Assembly (NCBI GenBank): GCA_001247695.2
Contig: LGRX02035270.1
Span: 1-64,000, forward strand
DNA: 64,000 nucleotides
Reading direction: 5' to 3'
Source: Cymbomonas tetramitiformis
Lineage: Eukaryota > Chlorophyta > Pyramimonadophyceae > Pyramimonadales > Pyramimonadaceae
Made by a program: the position numbers and the translations under genes. The notes under the pieces are model-generated. The model was not told where the DNA came from. It did no database searches and saw only the letters and a list, made by a program, of their open reading frames with translations. Each line of letters starts with the position of its first letter. Positions within the stretch are counted from its first letter, which is position 1. This document shows, piece by piece, positions 35,078 through 44,039 of the stretch.

Positions 35078-36009
35078 ATGAACTCCTCGCCCCGTGTCCC
35101 CGATGATGTGATCATATGCCCTAAGACTGGAGCTGAATGGGCATTTATGGCCAATCCCTTTGGCTGTCCGGAACCAATTCGTAAGGCCAACGTAGGAAGC
35201 AAGATAAAGTGTTGCTGCCGTAGGAAGTCAAAGAAAACTGGCGTATGGACAGAGTGTGAGGCATCCGCTGGTCGCCAACTTCCTTTCTTCTCAGAGCAAC
35301 ATCTGTCTCCTTTGATGCCACTGCTAGACCCGGCTCGCTTGAAGCCGCTTATCCTGGAGTGTTTTGACTGCGACGATCCGCAGCTTTACGCCCTTGTGGC
35401 AAACAAGTTCCGGAAGTTTGTCGCAGACTCTGTCAGTGCTTATGAGTCGGGAAAGATAATTCAGATGTGTGACAACTCGGTCACTGCAAGTATCCTTAGT
35501 AAGGGTGAAGCTGACGCCAAAGAGCTCGTTGTTGATGCGGCTGCGGCTTTCGCTGATTTTTCCCTTGCGACACCTCAGTCTTCAAGCCTCGTGTTATCTC
35601 CGCTCACACCGTCTCCTCACAGTGCGGTTTACCAGAAACCACAGCGTCGTTGCGAAAAGGCTCGCAGTCCGCATCTCGCGGAGTCAGTCCAGTCTGCACC
35701 TGCAGCAGTTGACCGCATGTTTGAGTCAATGACCCTCAACGCATCACCGAAGGTTCCCGAGATAACGTTTTTTAAAACGATAACGAGTGAGCGTGACCAG
35801 CTTCTCGCTGAAAATGCGGAGCTTCGTTCTGAGCTGAAGGGTTTCAAGAGAACTCTAGGAGATATTGAGGCCCGTCATTCGCTTGAGTTAAATAAACTCC
35901 GGTCTCAGTTAGAGAATCCGGGTCAGGCAGAAAACGACGAGTCTCAAGAATACGAGTCTGACGAGTCTGATGAGGAAGGCTCGGAAGATGCGACTGACGC
36001 CGACGATAG
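35078..36009 (+). CDS. First exon or ORF of a two-part cargo gene: Cys-rich and coiled-coil protein
   Basis: From the ATG at 35078 (MNSSPRVPDDVIICPKTG) the frame codes for 311 residues to an unspliced stop at 36011. A Cys-rich N-terminal module (VGSKIKCCCRRKSKKTG, then WTECEAS) may bind zinc. A Ser/Pro-rich middle, a coiled coil (SERDQLLAENAELRSELKGF) and an acidic end (ESDESDEEGSEDATDADD) follow. At 36010 GTGAGT follows the coding sequence, and a pyrimidine-rich stretch ends in TTTGTGCAG at 36183, so an intron is likely. Codon use and GC content differ from the virus core genes, suggesting acquisition. Function unknown. Confidence 0.55.
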
Positions 36010-36183
36010 GTGAGTACTAACGTGTTTGTGTGTTTGGCATGCGTGCAGGCCTTTCACTCTTTTTGTTATCTTCTTTATTATACAAGTATGTGCCCGCATT
36101 GTCGCCCAGTTCCTGTTCAATGCGTTTGTTTTCTTCTCACCTTTTATTCTAACATTTCGTTCCTTTGTCGTGTGTTTGTGCAG
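36010..36183 (+). other. Candidate 174-base spliceosomal intron
   Basis: Starts GTGAGTACTAACG (a consensus donor followed by a TACTAAC-like word) and ends with a T-rich tract and TTTGTGCAG. Joining at these sites leaves the downstream frame shifted by one base relative to the upstream one, so either the true sites differ, a base is wrong, or the parts are separate. A second AG (36047-36048) would define a 39-base intron followed by a hydrophobic open frame to a stop at about 36191. Confidence 0.45.
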
Positions 36184-36755
36184 TGGCAACTGAGCTTCGT
36201 CGTACTCGTTCTACAAAGCAGCAGGAGACCGAACCGGATCGTGCTGCTGAGCCCCCTCGGTCTCGTAGCCGTGGGCGGCAGGATACTGTGTGGCTTGTCC
36301 GTGGTGGCCCAGGCCACGGGAGTTACCGCATCTTTGCGGCGGCCATTGACGCGGGATACTATGACCGCATGCCGGAGAACGCAATAAAACTTGTTGGTGC
36401 GGAGTGTGCCTTTGCGGATGAGTGGTTGGGACGGCCCCCGAAGAAGACTGGACGGTGGGCTTCGTTCAAGAAGGGGGTCAAACGCAGCAATCCGTTTGTC
36501 AAGTGGCTGCTTGTGTCCATTCTTGTGACTGCTTTCCTGTCAGCAGTTTATGTTCTTATCGTGTCCGTGGACGAATGGTTAGACTGCAAGACCCTGTGGA
36601 ACGGGTCTAATATGGTATGCTCTCAAATAAAAAAGATAGAGAGTTTGGTATCTGAGAACATGATTTTTGTAGCTGGAGTTCTCGGTCTTGAATTGGCTGG
36701 TATCATTATGTGGTTCCTAACCACCTTAGTGAACCTACTGTTTGGTGAGGACTAA
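36184..36755 (+). CDS. Second exon or ORF of the cargo gene: two-span membrane protein
   Basis: About 190 residues with no ATG near the beginning, which argues for an exon. The start is basic and Pro-rich (LRRTRSTKQQETEPD, SRSRGRQDT). A globular part contains VWLVRGGPGHGSYRIFAA and ECAFADEWLGRPP. Two membrane spans follow: KWLLVSILVTAFLSAVYVLI and MIFVAGVLGLELAGIIMWFL, separated by a short loop with two Cys residues. The end is LFGED. A viral membrane or host-interaction protein is possible. No family recognised. Confidence 0.5.
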
Positions 36756-36871
36756 GTCTCCATCAGTGTTCAGCTGCCAATCCGTAGTTCAGCAACCCTT
36801 AACTATTTTGGTATTATCTTTTTTCACATTTCAATATGATTTTTAGCTGTTCAGTGATACTGTTTGAGCAC

Positions 36872-37060
36872 CCTGCAGTGATAACTCATGATCATATTCA
36901 CTTCACATAATATTGCGATTGTTGTGATATCATACCTGCAGTGATAACTCATGATCATATTCACTTCACATAATATTGCGATTGTTGTGATATCATACCT
37001 GCAGTGATAACTCATGATCATATTCACTTCACATAATATTGCGATTGTTGTGATATCATA
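36872..37060. repeat. Three 63-bp tandem repeats
   Basis: Units begin CCTGCAGTGATAACTCATG at 36872, 36935 and 36998, identical as far as I can see, with a degenerate fourth start at 37061. They fill most of the gap between the cargo gene and the downstream end of the N6/N4 methyltransferase gene. Each contains an ATGATCAT dyad and GTTGTGATATCATA. They could be binding sites or a recombination scar at the edge of the cargo block. Confidence 0.9.
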
Positions 37061-37091
37061 CCTTCAGTGATAACAAACACTTAACATATCA

Positions 37092-37799
37092 TTATAGCAA
37101 CATCTGCTCAGCTTCAACATAATATTTATTACTTCTTTCAACACCAATAAATCTGCGATTATCATTATGGCACACTTTACCCACCGTACCGATACCCATG
37201 AATGGGTCTAATATCAAGTCATCCTCATTTGAATAAGTTTTAACGATCCACTCTAATATACCATAAGGCTTCGCCGTCGGGTGTTTGCTTTTGTGATTAC
37301 CGTTCGCAATAGTTATCACAGACTTCGGAAATCGTTTACCATCAGATGTTGTATTAATTCTCGGACTGTTTCCGGTATATAATTCAGTGCGTCTACCCGG
37401 CACACGTGTGTACGGTTTACCGTCAGTCATTTGTGGATTATAAGTAGGTAACTTATCATAGAATACATACAGCATCTCATGACTGCGTAGTGGCATCTGA
37501 TTGCAATGATAAAATCCAGAACTGACCGTTTTCTGCCACACAATATCATATCTAAACATCTTCTCGTTGCTGGATATTAACTTATGTCCGAACCGAGTCG
37601 TGCAAAAGAATACATATGCCGTTCGGGGTTTACCGATACGTTTCAATTGTTTCCATAATTTATCCAAGTCGATAATCTGATTGTCAAATTTACAAGCAGT
37701 TTGATTATAAGGCAAATCTAAAATAATTAAATCAATTGAGTTACTATCAATGTTCGGTAAAATGTCAAAACAATCTGCGTGGAATGTCTGGGTCGCCAT
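37092..37799 (-). CDS. N6-adenine/N4-cytosine DNA methyltransferase
   Basis: Start chosen at the ATG at 37799 (MATQTFHADCFDILPNIDSN, 235 residues), because the 13 codons upstream lie in the terminal repeat. Motif IV is DLPY (28-31), placed before motif I-like DPFMGIGTVG near the C-terminus, the beta-type order. HPTAKP precedes it as in many such enzymes. The frame is intact. It would methylate virus DNA; the site cannot be read from sequence. It is the last gene before the right terminal repeat, and GATATCTTA precedes the ATG. Confidence 0.85.
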   Translation of the reverse strand: MATQTFHADCFDILPNIDSNSIDLIILDLPYNQTACKFDNQIIDLDKLWKQLKRIGKPRTAYVFFCTTRFGHKLISSNEKMFRYDIVWQKTVSSGFYHCNQMPLRSHEMLYVFYDKLPTYNPQMTDGKPYTRVPGRRTELYTGNSPRINTTSDGKRFPKSVITIANGNHKSKHPTAKPYGILEWIVKTYSNEDDLILDPFMGIGTVGKVCHNDNRRFIGVERSNKYYVEAEQMLL

Positions 37800-37832
37800 T
37801 AAGATATCGGAAGAGAAAAAGGAATCAAGTTT

Positions 37833-38548
37833 TGTCATAAAGAGAAACTTAAAATTACTATATACACCATTCTCAGTTTATGACAAGGAAAAGGAACAAT
37901 CAAAGATTGTTCCCGGTGCGATCGCAAAAAAAGCATGAAACGCCCGATATTTTAGGTAACCATTGCCTCACTTTTTCAATAAATCACACTGCAGCCGGTG
38001 CGTGTCAGAAAGTGAAACTTAGATTTACTATATAGATCAATTTCTAATAATGACAAGCATAGCAACCCGTAATCTCATCAGCTCCGATCAGCTCCGATCA
38101 CAGCGATCACAGATCTGGCTCAAATCGCACTGTGAGGGAAAATCACAGTACACAAATTCATAGTTGTCATAAATAGAAACTTAGATTTACTATAATACTA
38201 CTTCTCTAATTATGACAAACTATAAAAGGAACAATCAAAGATTGTTCCCGGAGCCAGATCGCAAAATTTCCAGATGTGTGCCTGTGTCACAAACAGAAAC
38301 TTATATTTACTATAATGATGATTCTCAGTTAATGACAAACCATGTTTCAAGATCGTACCGGGAACAATCAAAGATTGTTCCTTTTAAATTTTTCAGAAAT
38401 CTACATAAGTTCACAAACCTACAGGTGCTGGTAAAATCGCAGAAATCTACATAAGTTCACAGCTCAATCTACATAAGTTCACATAAGTTCACAGTTGTCA
38501 CAAAGTGAAACTTATATTTACTATAACATTGATTCTCAGTTTATGACA
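37833..38548 (+). repeat. Five 53-bp dyad elements of the right terminal repeat
   Basis: Copies at 37833-37885, 38003-38055, 38165-38217, 38285-38337 and 38496-38548 mirror those on the left and point outward. Hairpins of the 21-bp family lie between them at 37893-37913, 38228-38248 and 38361-38381. Confidence 0.85.
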
Positions 38549-38690
38549 ACACACAATCATTCAATTGATAACTGATTTGCGAGCTGGGAAGCGAGCAATG
38601 CAAGGCGGGCATGGGATGCAGGTACGGCGGTAATAACAAGGATCACGGTGTCGGCTTATGCAGATCTGCCATAGATAACCGTAGGTGCTC

Positions 38691-38805
38691 ACTACATGGG
38701 AAGCGTTCCGAAATACTGGTAAATCCTGGCAAAATACAGAAGGTACTTAAGGAATACAGTTGTATTTAATAAGGATACTCCCCCTCTACACGCTTCCCAT
38801 GTAGT
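38691..38805. repeat. Folded-back right tip of the provirus
   Basis: ACTACATGGGAAGCG at 38691-38705 pairs with its complement at 38791-38805, mirroring the left tip. Only the outermost copy is bordered by the target duplication. Confidence 0.85.
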
Positions 38806-38811
38806 ACTGGT
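38806..38811. other. Right target-site duplication ACTGGT
   Basis: Second copy of the six-base duplication, immediately after the terminal repeat ends with CCCATGTAGT. Confidence 0.9.
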
Positions 38812-38970
38812 ATATCCGAGCTGGACCCCGTCACTCTGGATGCAGTAGTGCACTCCCTGGGTGCTGCGACGGTGGTTCACCGGCCGCCTGACCCACTGGA
38901 GAGCAGTGCTGCAGGCTACTACCGTGGGCATTGTGGTGATGGTGCCCCTCTGGACTTTGACCCCGAGTAG
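38812..38970 (+). pseudogene. Right remainder of the host-side frame cut by the provirus
   Basis: Beginning directly after the target duplication the plus strand is open for 53 codons (ISELDPVTLDAVVHSLG onward) to a TAG at 38968. It is in the frame that is open from about 12513 to 12725 on the left side, with the duplicated ACT GGT as whole codons, giving roughly 124 continuous codons in the empty site. The acidic end (GDGAPLDFDPE) looks like real protein. The gene is split by the insertion. Confidence 0.55.
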
Positions 38971-39730
38971 CTTTACTTCTGGCTCTGGCAGTGCACCACT
39001 TTCTGGTGGTGTACTGAGATGTGCTTTGACCTCAACATGGTCTTCAATTTGGTTTATGCTTTGCTTTGACATCTACAATATTCAGTCTGGTTTGCTGCCA
39101 CAGTGCTTTTCAGTAGTTTAGCAGGACCTGAGTGCCTGTATGTTTCTGCTCTTGTGCCGGCTAGAGGGTTTCAATTTGTGTATCAGAATAGCACAGTTGG
39201 ATTAGCAGTTAGGTTTGTCACCCTAGCTTCTACCCTAACTTATCTTAACTTCTCTGACTTACCTGTCAGTCACCACCCACAGTGCTGGGGTGGTGTGCTG
39301 AAATCTGTATAGGCAGCACTGACTGGGAGTCCCGGTGCAGGCCCCTATGACAGATTCCTAGGTAGCCAACACAGGACCTGTGACTGATCCGTAAGCCCGT
39401 GCTGTGACACACCGAGTGTCACATGTAGTTAGACTCGAGACCGTTCCTCGGAATTCACGGCCGGGAATTTCAGATTCATGGCCGTGAATCCTGACTCCGT
39501 GACCGTTCCGGGTATATCTAGCTTAGGGTTTATTTCTTAAGCGAGTTGATCTATATTGGTTCACTGACTGTCTGATATCTTGAACCGGGATATTCCAGTA
39601 ATATATCCCGTAAGTTTCAGGGCATGCCGTCGAGTACGCTCGAAACGGTCACATCTTGACACGAGGATAAATCTAAACCCAAAACGCCTCTTGTCAAGAT
39701 GCGACTGCTGTTTGAAGCATACTTGACGGC
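38971..39730. other. Single-copy flank without recognised gene
   Basis: No convincing frame. Short GGCCGTGAAT/GACCGTTCC words recur near 39440-39510. Sequence typical of an untranslated or intergenic region to the right of the disrupted locus. Confidence 0.4.
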
Positions 39731-39734
39731 AGGC

Positions 39735-40490
39735 CCTGCAACTTCCAGGATATATTCATAACATTGTTATGAATATATCTGCCAGGTTTCGTGAGTTGGA
39801 GTGCACGACAACTCCAATTCTGCAAGGCAGTTTTGGGTTTGGGTAAATCAAAACCCAAAACGCCTCATGCCAATATGCGACTGTTTGAAGTATGCTCCAA
39901 GGTATGACCTGAAACTTCCAGGACATATTCATAATATTGTTACGTGAATATATCTGCCAGGTTTTGTGAGTTGGAGTGCACGACAACTCCAATTCTGCAA
40001 GGCAGTTTTGGGTTTGGGTAAATCAAAACCCAAAACGCCTCATGCCAATATGCGACTGTTTGAAGTATGCTCCAAGGTATGACCTGAAACTTCCAGGATA
40101 TATTCATAATATTGTTATGAATATATCCGCCAGGTTTCGTGAGTTGGAGTGCACGACAACTCCAATTCTGCAAGGCAGTTTTGGGTTTGGGTAAATCAAA
40201 ACCCAAACCCAAAACGCCGCATGCCAATATGCGACTGTTTGAAGTATGCTCCAAGGTATGACCTGAAACTGACGGGATATATTCATAATATTGTTATGAA
40301 TATATCTGCCAGGTTTCGTGAGTTGGGGTGCACGACAACTCCAATTCTGCAAGGCAGTTTTGGGTAAATCAAAACCCGAACCCAAAACGCCTCATGCCAA
40401 TATGCGACTGTTTGAAGCATGCTTCAAGGTATGACCTGAAACTTACGGGATATGTTCATAATATTGATACGAATATATCCCGTAAGTTTC
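39735..40490. repeat. Tandem repeat, about 175-bp unit, five copies
   Basis: Copies start near 39735, 39908, 40082, 40261 and 40433 at the words CCTG(A/C)AACTT(C/A)C(A/C)GG. Each contains a long dyad (GATATATTCATAATATTG ... GAATATATC) and a TTTTGGGTTTGGGTAAATCA / CAAAACCCAAAACGCC hairpin. Short frames on both strands derive from the repeat. Confidence 0.9.
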
Positions 40491-41140
40491 TTGCGCTAGA
40501 CCGCACGAAAACCCCTCGGCTGCCGTGAATTAGTCGACCCTATCTTGAACCGCATCGGCTTAGCTTGCAGTGGCGACTGCAAACGAAGCTGATGCGGTTG
40601 CGGATGGGGTCGATCAAGAGCTCAAAAGAAAGGTATTCGCCTTGTGAATACATGTATATTCGTTACGAACGTTGAAAAAAATTGCACTTCATGTATTGTG
40701 ATTAAAATCACAAGCGGGTGTGCCTGCAGTAGCGCAACAAAGTTGGGGCGGGCAGCCGATAACCTAGATTTCCATACTTAATAACTTACGAACGGCACTG
40801 CTGACTATGACGTTCAGCGTTTGCGACTGCGAGAGGTGAATCTTTGAAACGCGAAGCAAATCTTTCGTCCCAAAAATGACAAAGTGACCTTATCCGAACC
40901 ATTGCAGAAATTCAGGGAACTCGTGTTTGTGAAACCATGACGAAGTCCCTCGACACCACGATTAACTCGGCATCGTGACTAGGCAAGATCTGACGTTCCT
41001 ATCCTCCTCGCCCTGAATTTCGCCAAAGTTCCGCCCCTGCATCTGCCGTCAATCTTACGCAGATCTTATAAATCGTACAGCCCGTCTTGCCATTTCAAAT
41101 TTCGCCAAAGTTCCAGGTGCCATTACCATGTACGTTTTTT
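40491..41140. other. Single-copy spacer, no gene seen
   Basis: Contains an inverted pair around GAACCGCATCGGCTTAGCTT (about 40538) and GAAGCTGATGCGGTTGCGGA (about 40586). I see no coding sequence or RNA gene. Confidence 0.4.
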
Positions 41141-41149
41141 GAGAGTCGC

Positions 41150-44030
41150 TCAGAAAAGGGTGCCGCTGGGCCTCGCGCCAGGCTGCTGAGACAGCGCCAT
41201 GGTTGTGCAGCCGCTGGGTACCGCGCCATGCCGCAGAGGCAGCGCACTGGTGCAGCCGCTAGCCATCATGCCGGGTTGCAATGGCTGGGCCTCGGCCGTG
41301 CAGCCGCTGGGCGTCGCGCCATGCTGCTGAGACAGTGTCCTGGTCGTACAGCCGATGGGCATTGCACCAGGCTGCCGAGGCTGCGCCACGGCCGTGTAGC
41401 CGTAGGGCATTGCGCCAGGCTGCAGAAGCAGCGCCATGGCCGTGTAGCCGCAGGGCATTGCGCCAGGCTGCAGAGGCAGCGCCTCGGCTGTGCAGCCGCA
41501 GGGTGTCGCACGAGGCTGTGGATGCTGAGCCCCGGTCGTGCAGCCGCTGTACATCGCGCCAGGCTGCAGAGGCAACGCTTGCGTCGGCCGCTGAGGCAGC
41601 ACAGGCGTCGGCTGCTGAGACAGCGCCTGTGTGGGCTGCTGAGGCAGCGTCTGCGTGGCCCGCTGACGAGCAGCGCCTGCGTGGGCTGTTGGGGCAGCGC
41701 CGGTGCTAGCTGCAGAGGCAGCGCCTCAGCTGTGCAGCCGCTGAACATCGCGATAGGCTGCAGAGGCTGCGCCTCGGACGTGCAGCCGATGGGCGTTGCG
41801 CAAGGCTGCAGAGGCAACGCTTGCGTCGGCCGCTGAGGCAGCACAGGCGTCGGCTGCTGAGACAGCACCTGTGTGGGCTGCTGAGGCAGCGTCTGCGTGG
41901 CCCGCTGAAGCAGCGCTTGCGTGGGTTGCTGGGGCAACAACGGTGCTACAGTAGCTGCAGAGGCAGCGCCTCAGCTGTGCAGCCGCTGAACATCGCGATA
42001 GGCTGCAGAGGCTGCGCCTCGGACGTGCAGCCGATGGACGTTGCGCAAGGCTGCAGAGGTAGCGCTTGCGTCGGCCGCTGTGACAGCACAGGCGTCGGCT
42101 GCTGAGACAGCACCTGTGTGGGCTGCTGAGGCAGCGTCTGCGTGGCTCGCTGAAGCAGCGCTTGCGTGGGTTGCTGGGGCAGCGCTTGCGTCGGCAGTTG
42201 GAGCAGCGCCTGCGTCGGCAGTTGGAGCAGCGCCTGCGTCGGCAGCGGGGCTAGCACCTGTGTGGGCTGCTGAGGCAGCGTCTGCGTGGCCCGCTGAAGC
42301 AGCGCTTGCGTGGGCTGCTGGGGCAGCGCTTGCGTCGGCAGTTGGAGCAGTGCCTGCGTCGGCAGTTGGAGCAGCGCCTGCGTCGGCAGCGGGGCTAGCA
42401 CCTGTGTGGGCTGCTGAGGCAGCGTCTGCGTGGCTCGCTGAAGCAGCGCTTGCGTGGGCTGCTGGGGCAGCGCTTGCGTCGGCAGTTGAAGCAGCGCCTG
42501 CGTCAGCAGCGGGGCTAGCACCTGTGTGGGCTGCTGAGGCAGCGTCTGCGTGGCCCGCCGAAGCAGAGAACTTGCGCTTGCGTGGGATGTTGGGGCAGCG
42601 CTTGCGTCGGCAGTTGGAGCAGCGCCTGCGTCAGCAGCGGGGCTAGCACCTGCGTGGGCTGCCGGGCCACTCTCCCCCTTTTAAACGATGGCTGCCGGGG
42701 CTGCGCCTCGGCCATGCAGCCATGGGGCACCTCGCCGGGCTGCGGGGGCTGCGCCTCGGCCATGCAGCGATCAGCCATGCAGCTATGGGGCACCTCGCCG
42801 GGCTGCAGGGGCTGCGCCTTGGCCATGCGGCTATGAGGCATGCAGCCATGAGGCACCTCACTGAGCTGCGGGGGCTGCGCCTCGGCCATGCCGCCATCAG
42901 CCCGTGCAGCTATGAGGCACCTTGCCGGGCTGCGGGGGCTGCGCCTTGGCCATGCAGCCATTAGCCATGCAGCTATGAGGCACCTCACTGAGCTGTGGGG
43001 GCTGCGCCTCGGCCATGCCGCCATCAGCCATGCAGCCATGGGGCACTTCGCCGGGCTGCAGGGGCTGCGCCTTTGCCATGCGGCTATGAGGCATGCAGCC
43101 ATGAGGCACCTCGCCGGGCTGCGGGGGCTGCGCTTCGGCCATGCAGCCATGGGGCGCCTCGCTGGGCTGCGGGGGCTGCGCCTCGGCCGTGCAGCCATGG
43201 GTCATTGCGCCGGTCTGCGGAGGCTGCGCTGCTGGTGTTGTTGCCGCTGCCGCCGCTGCCGCCGCTGCCGCCGCTGCTGTCGTCGATGCTGCTGTGACTT
43301 TGCGTACTGCTAAGGCTGTAGCTAGTATTCGCGGAGCCGGAACAGGTTGTTGCTTCTGATGCTTAGCTCGTTCCGCTTCTCGGATCTGCTGATTACGATC
43401 CTGCTGCCATAAGAGCTGAACCTGGAGTTGAAGGTCCTCGCAGCAGCTGCGCTCCATGCATGCGCACTCTACAAGCTCCGCTAGCTCGCAGCTGCCTTGT
43501 GCTCGTTTGCTACTACTGTCCGCCTGCGCCGGTACTGCCACGCACATTGCGCGCCCTGCTCGCTCGCAGCCGCTGTCCACCTGCGTTGGTGCTGCCGCAC
43601 ATAGTGCGCGCCCCGCCCGCTCGCAGCAGCAGTCCGTGTGCGCCGGTACTGCCGCACATAGTGCGTGCTCCGCCCGCTCGCAGCAACTGTCCGCCTGCGC
43701 CGGTACTGCCGCACATAGTGCGCGTCCCGCCAGCTCGCAGCCGCTGTCCACCTGCGCTGGTGCTGCCGCACATAGTGCGCGCCCCGCCCGCTCGCAGCAA
43801 CTGTCCGCCTGCGCCGGCACTGCCGCACATAGTGCGCGCCCCGCCCGCTCGCATCCGCTGTCCACCTATGTTGGTGCTGCCGCACATAGTGCGCGCCCCG
43901 CCCGCTCGCAGCAACTGTCCGCCTGCGCCAGTACTGCCGCACATAGTGCGCGCCCTGCCCGCTCGCAGCCGCTGTCCACCTGCGCTGGTGCTGCCGCACA
44001 TAGTGCGCGCCCGGACAGCTCGCAGCAAAA
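41150..44030 (-). other. Minisatellite-built region with long repetitive open frames
   Basis: Three repeat types follow each other. At about 41150-42660 units of about 24 bases give QPTQALPQ-type repeats on the minus strand. At 42690-43240 units of about 48 to 63 bases encode MAEAQPPQPGEVPHGC-type repeats. At 43490-44030 units of about 57 bases encode CERAGRALCAAVPAQADS-type repeats. A short non-repetitive minus-strand segment (about 43330-43480, with LQLQVQLLWQQDRNQQIREA) links the last two and looks like real coding sequence, so the minus strand may hold a repeat-expanded host gene now broken into frames. Open frames also exist on the plus strand because unit lengths are mostly multiples of three. 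Confidence 0.45.
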
Positions 44031-44039
44031 AACTTATCA

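Larger units (their letters stand above)
12726..38805. mobile_element. Complete integrated Polinton-like virus, 26,080 bp
   Basis: Bounded by exact inverted terminal repeats (12726-13731 and 37800-38805, 1,006 bp each) and by a 6-bp direct duplication ACTGGT on both sides. Six-base duplications and a retroviral-type integrase are known hallmarks of Polintons and their relatives. The element encodes a protein-primed family B polymerase, integrase, packaging ATPase, double-jelly-roll-type major capsid candidate, penton-like protein, primase-helicase and fibres, which is the Polinton-like virus gene set. AT-rich composition contrasts with the host. Twenty-one coding segments look intact, and the terminal repeats show no difference in the stretches I compared, so the insertion is recent and may be reactivatable. 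Confidence 0.95.
37800..38805 (-). repeat. Right terminal inverted repeat, 1,006 bp
   Basis: Mirror copy of the left repeat. Its inner edge is the base directly before the preferred start of the N6/N4 methyltransferase gene (ATG complement at 37797-37799), so coding begins exactly where the repeat ends. It carries five 53-bp elements (37833, 38003, 38165, 38285, 38496) pointing outward and three 21-bp hairpins. Confidence 0.95.

Noticed and set aside
36049..36190. Hydrophobic frame read after a 39-base intron as a separate exon
   Set aside because: Possible but the sequence is the T-rich tract expected before an acceptor; kept only as an alternative in the intron entry.
39735..40490. CRISPR-like array
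   Set aside because: Repeat units are about 175 bp with no unique spacers and lie in eukaryotic DNA.
41087..41836. Long plus-strand Arg/Ala/Cys-rich frames over the 41-44 kb minisatellites
   Set aside because: They are by-products of repeat units with lengths divisible by three; the minus strand has the only ordinary-looking segment.
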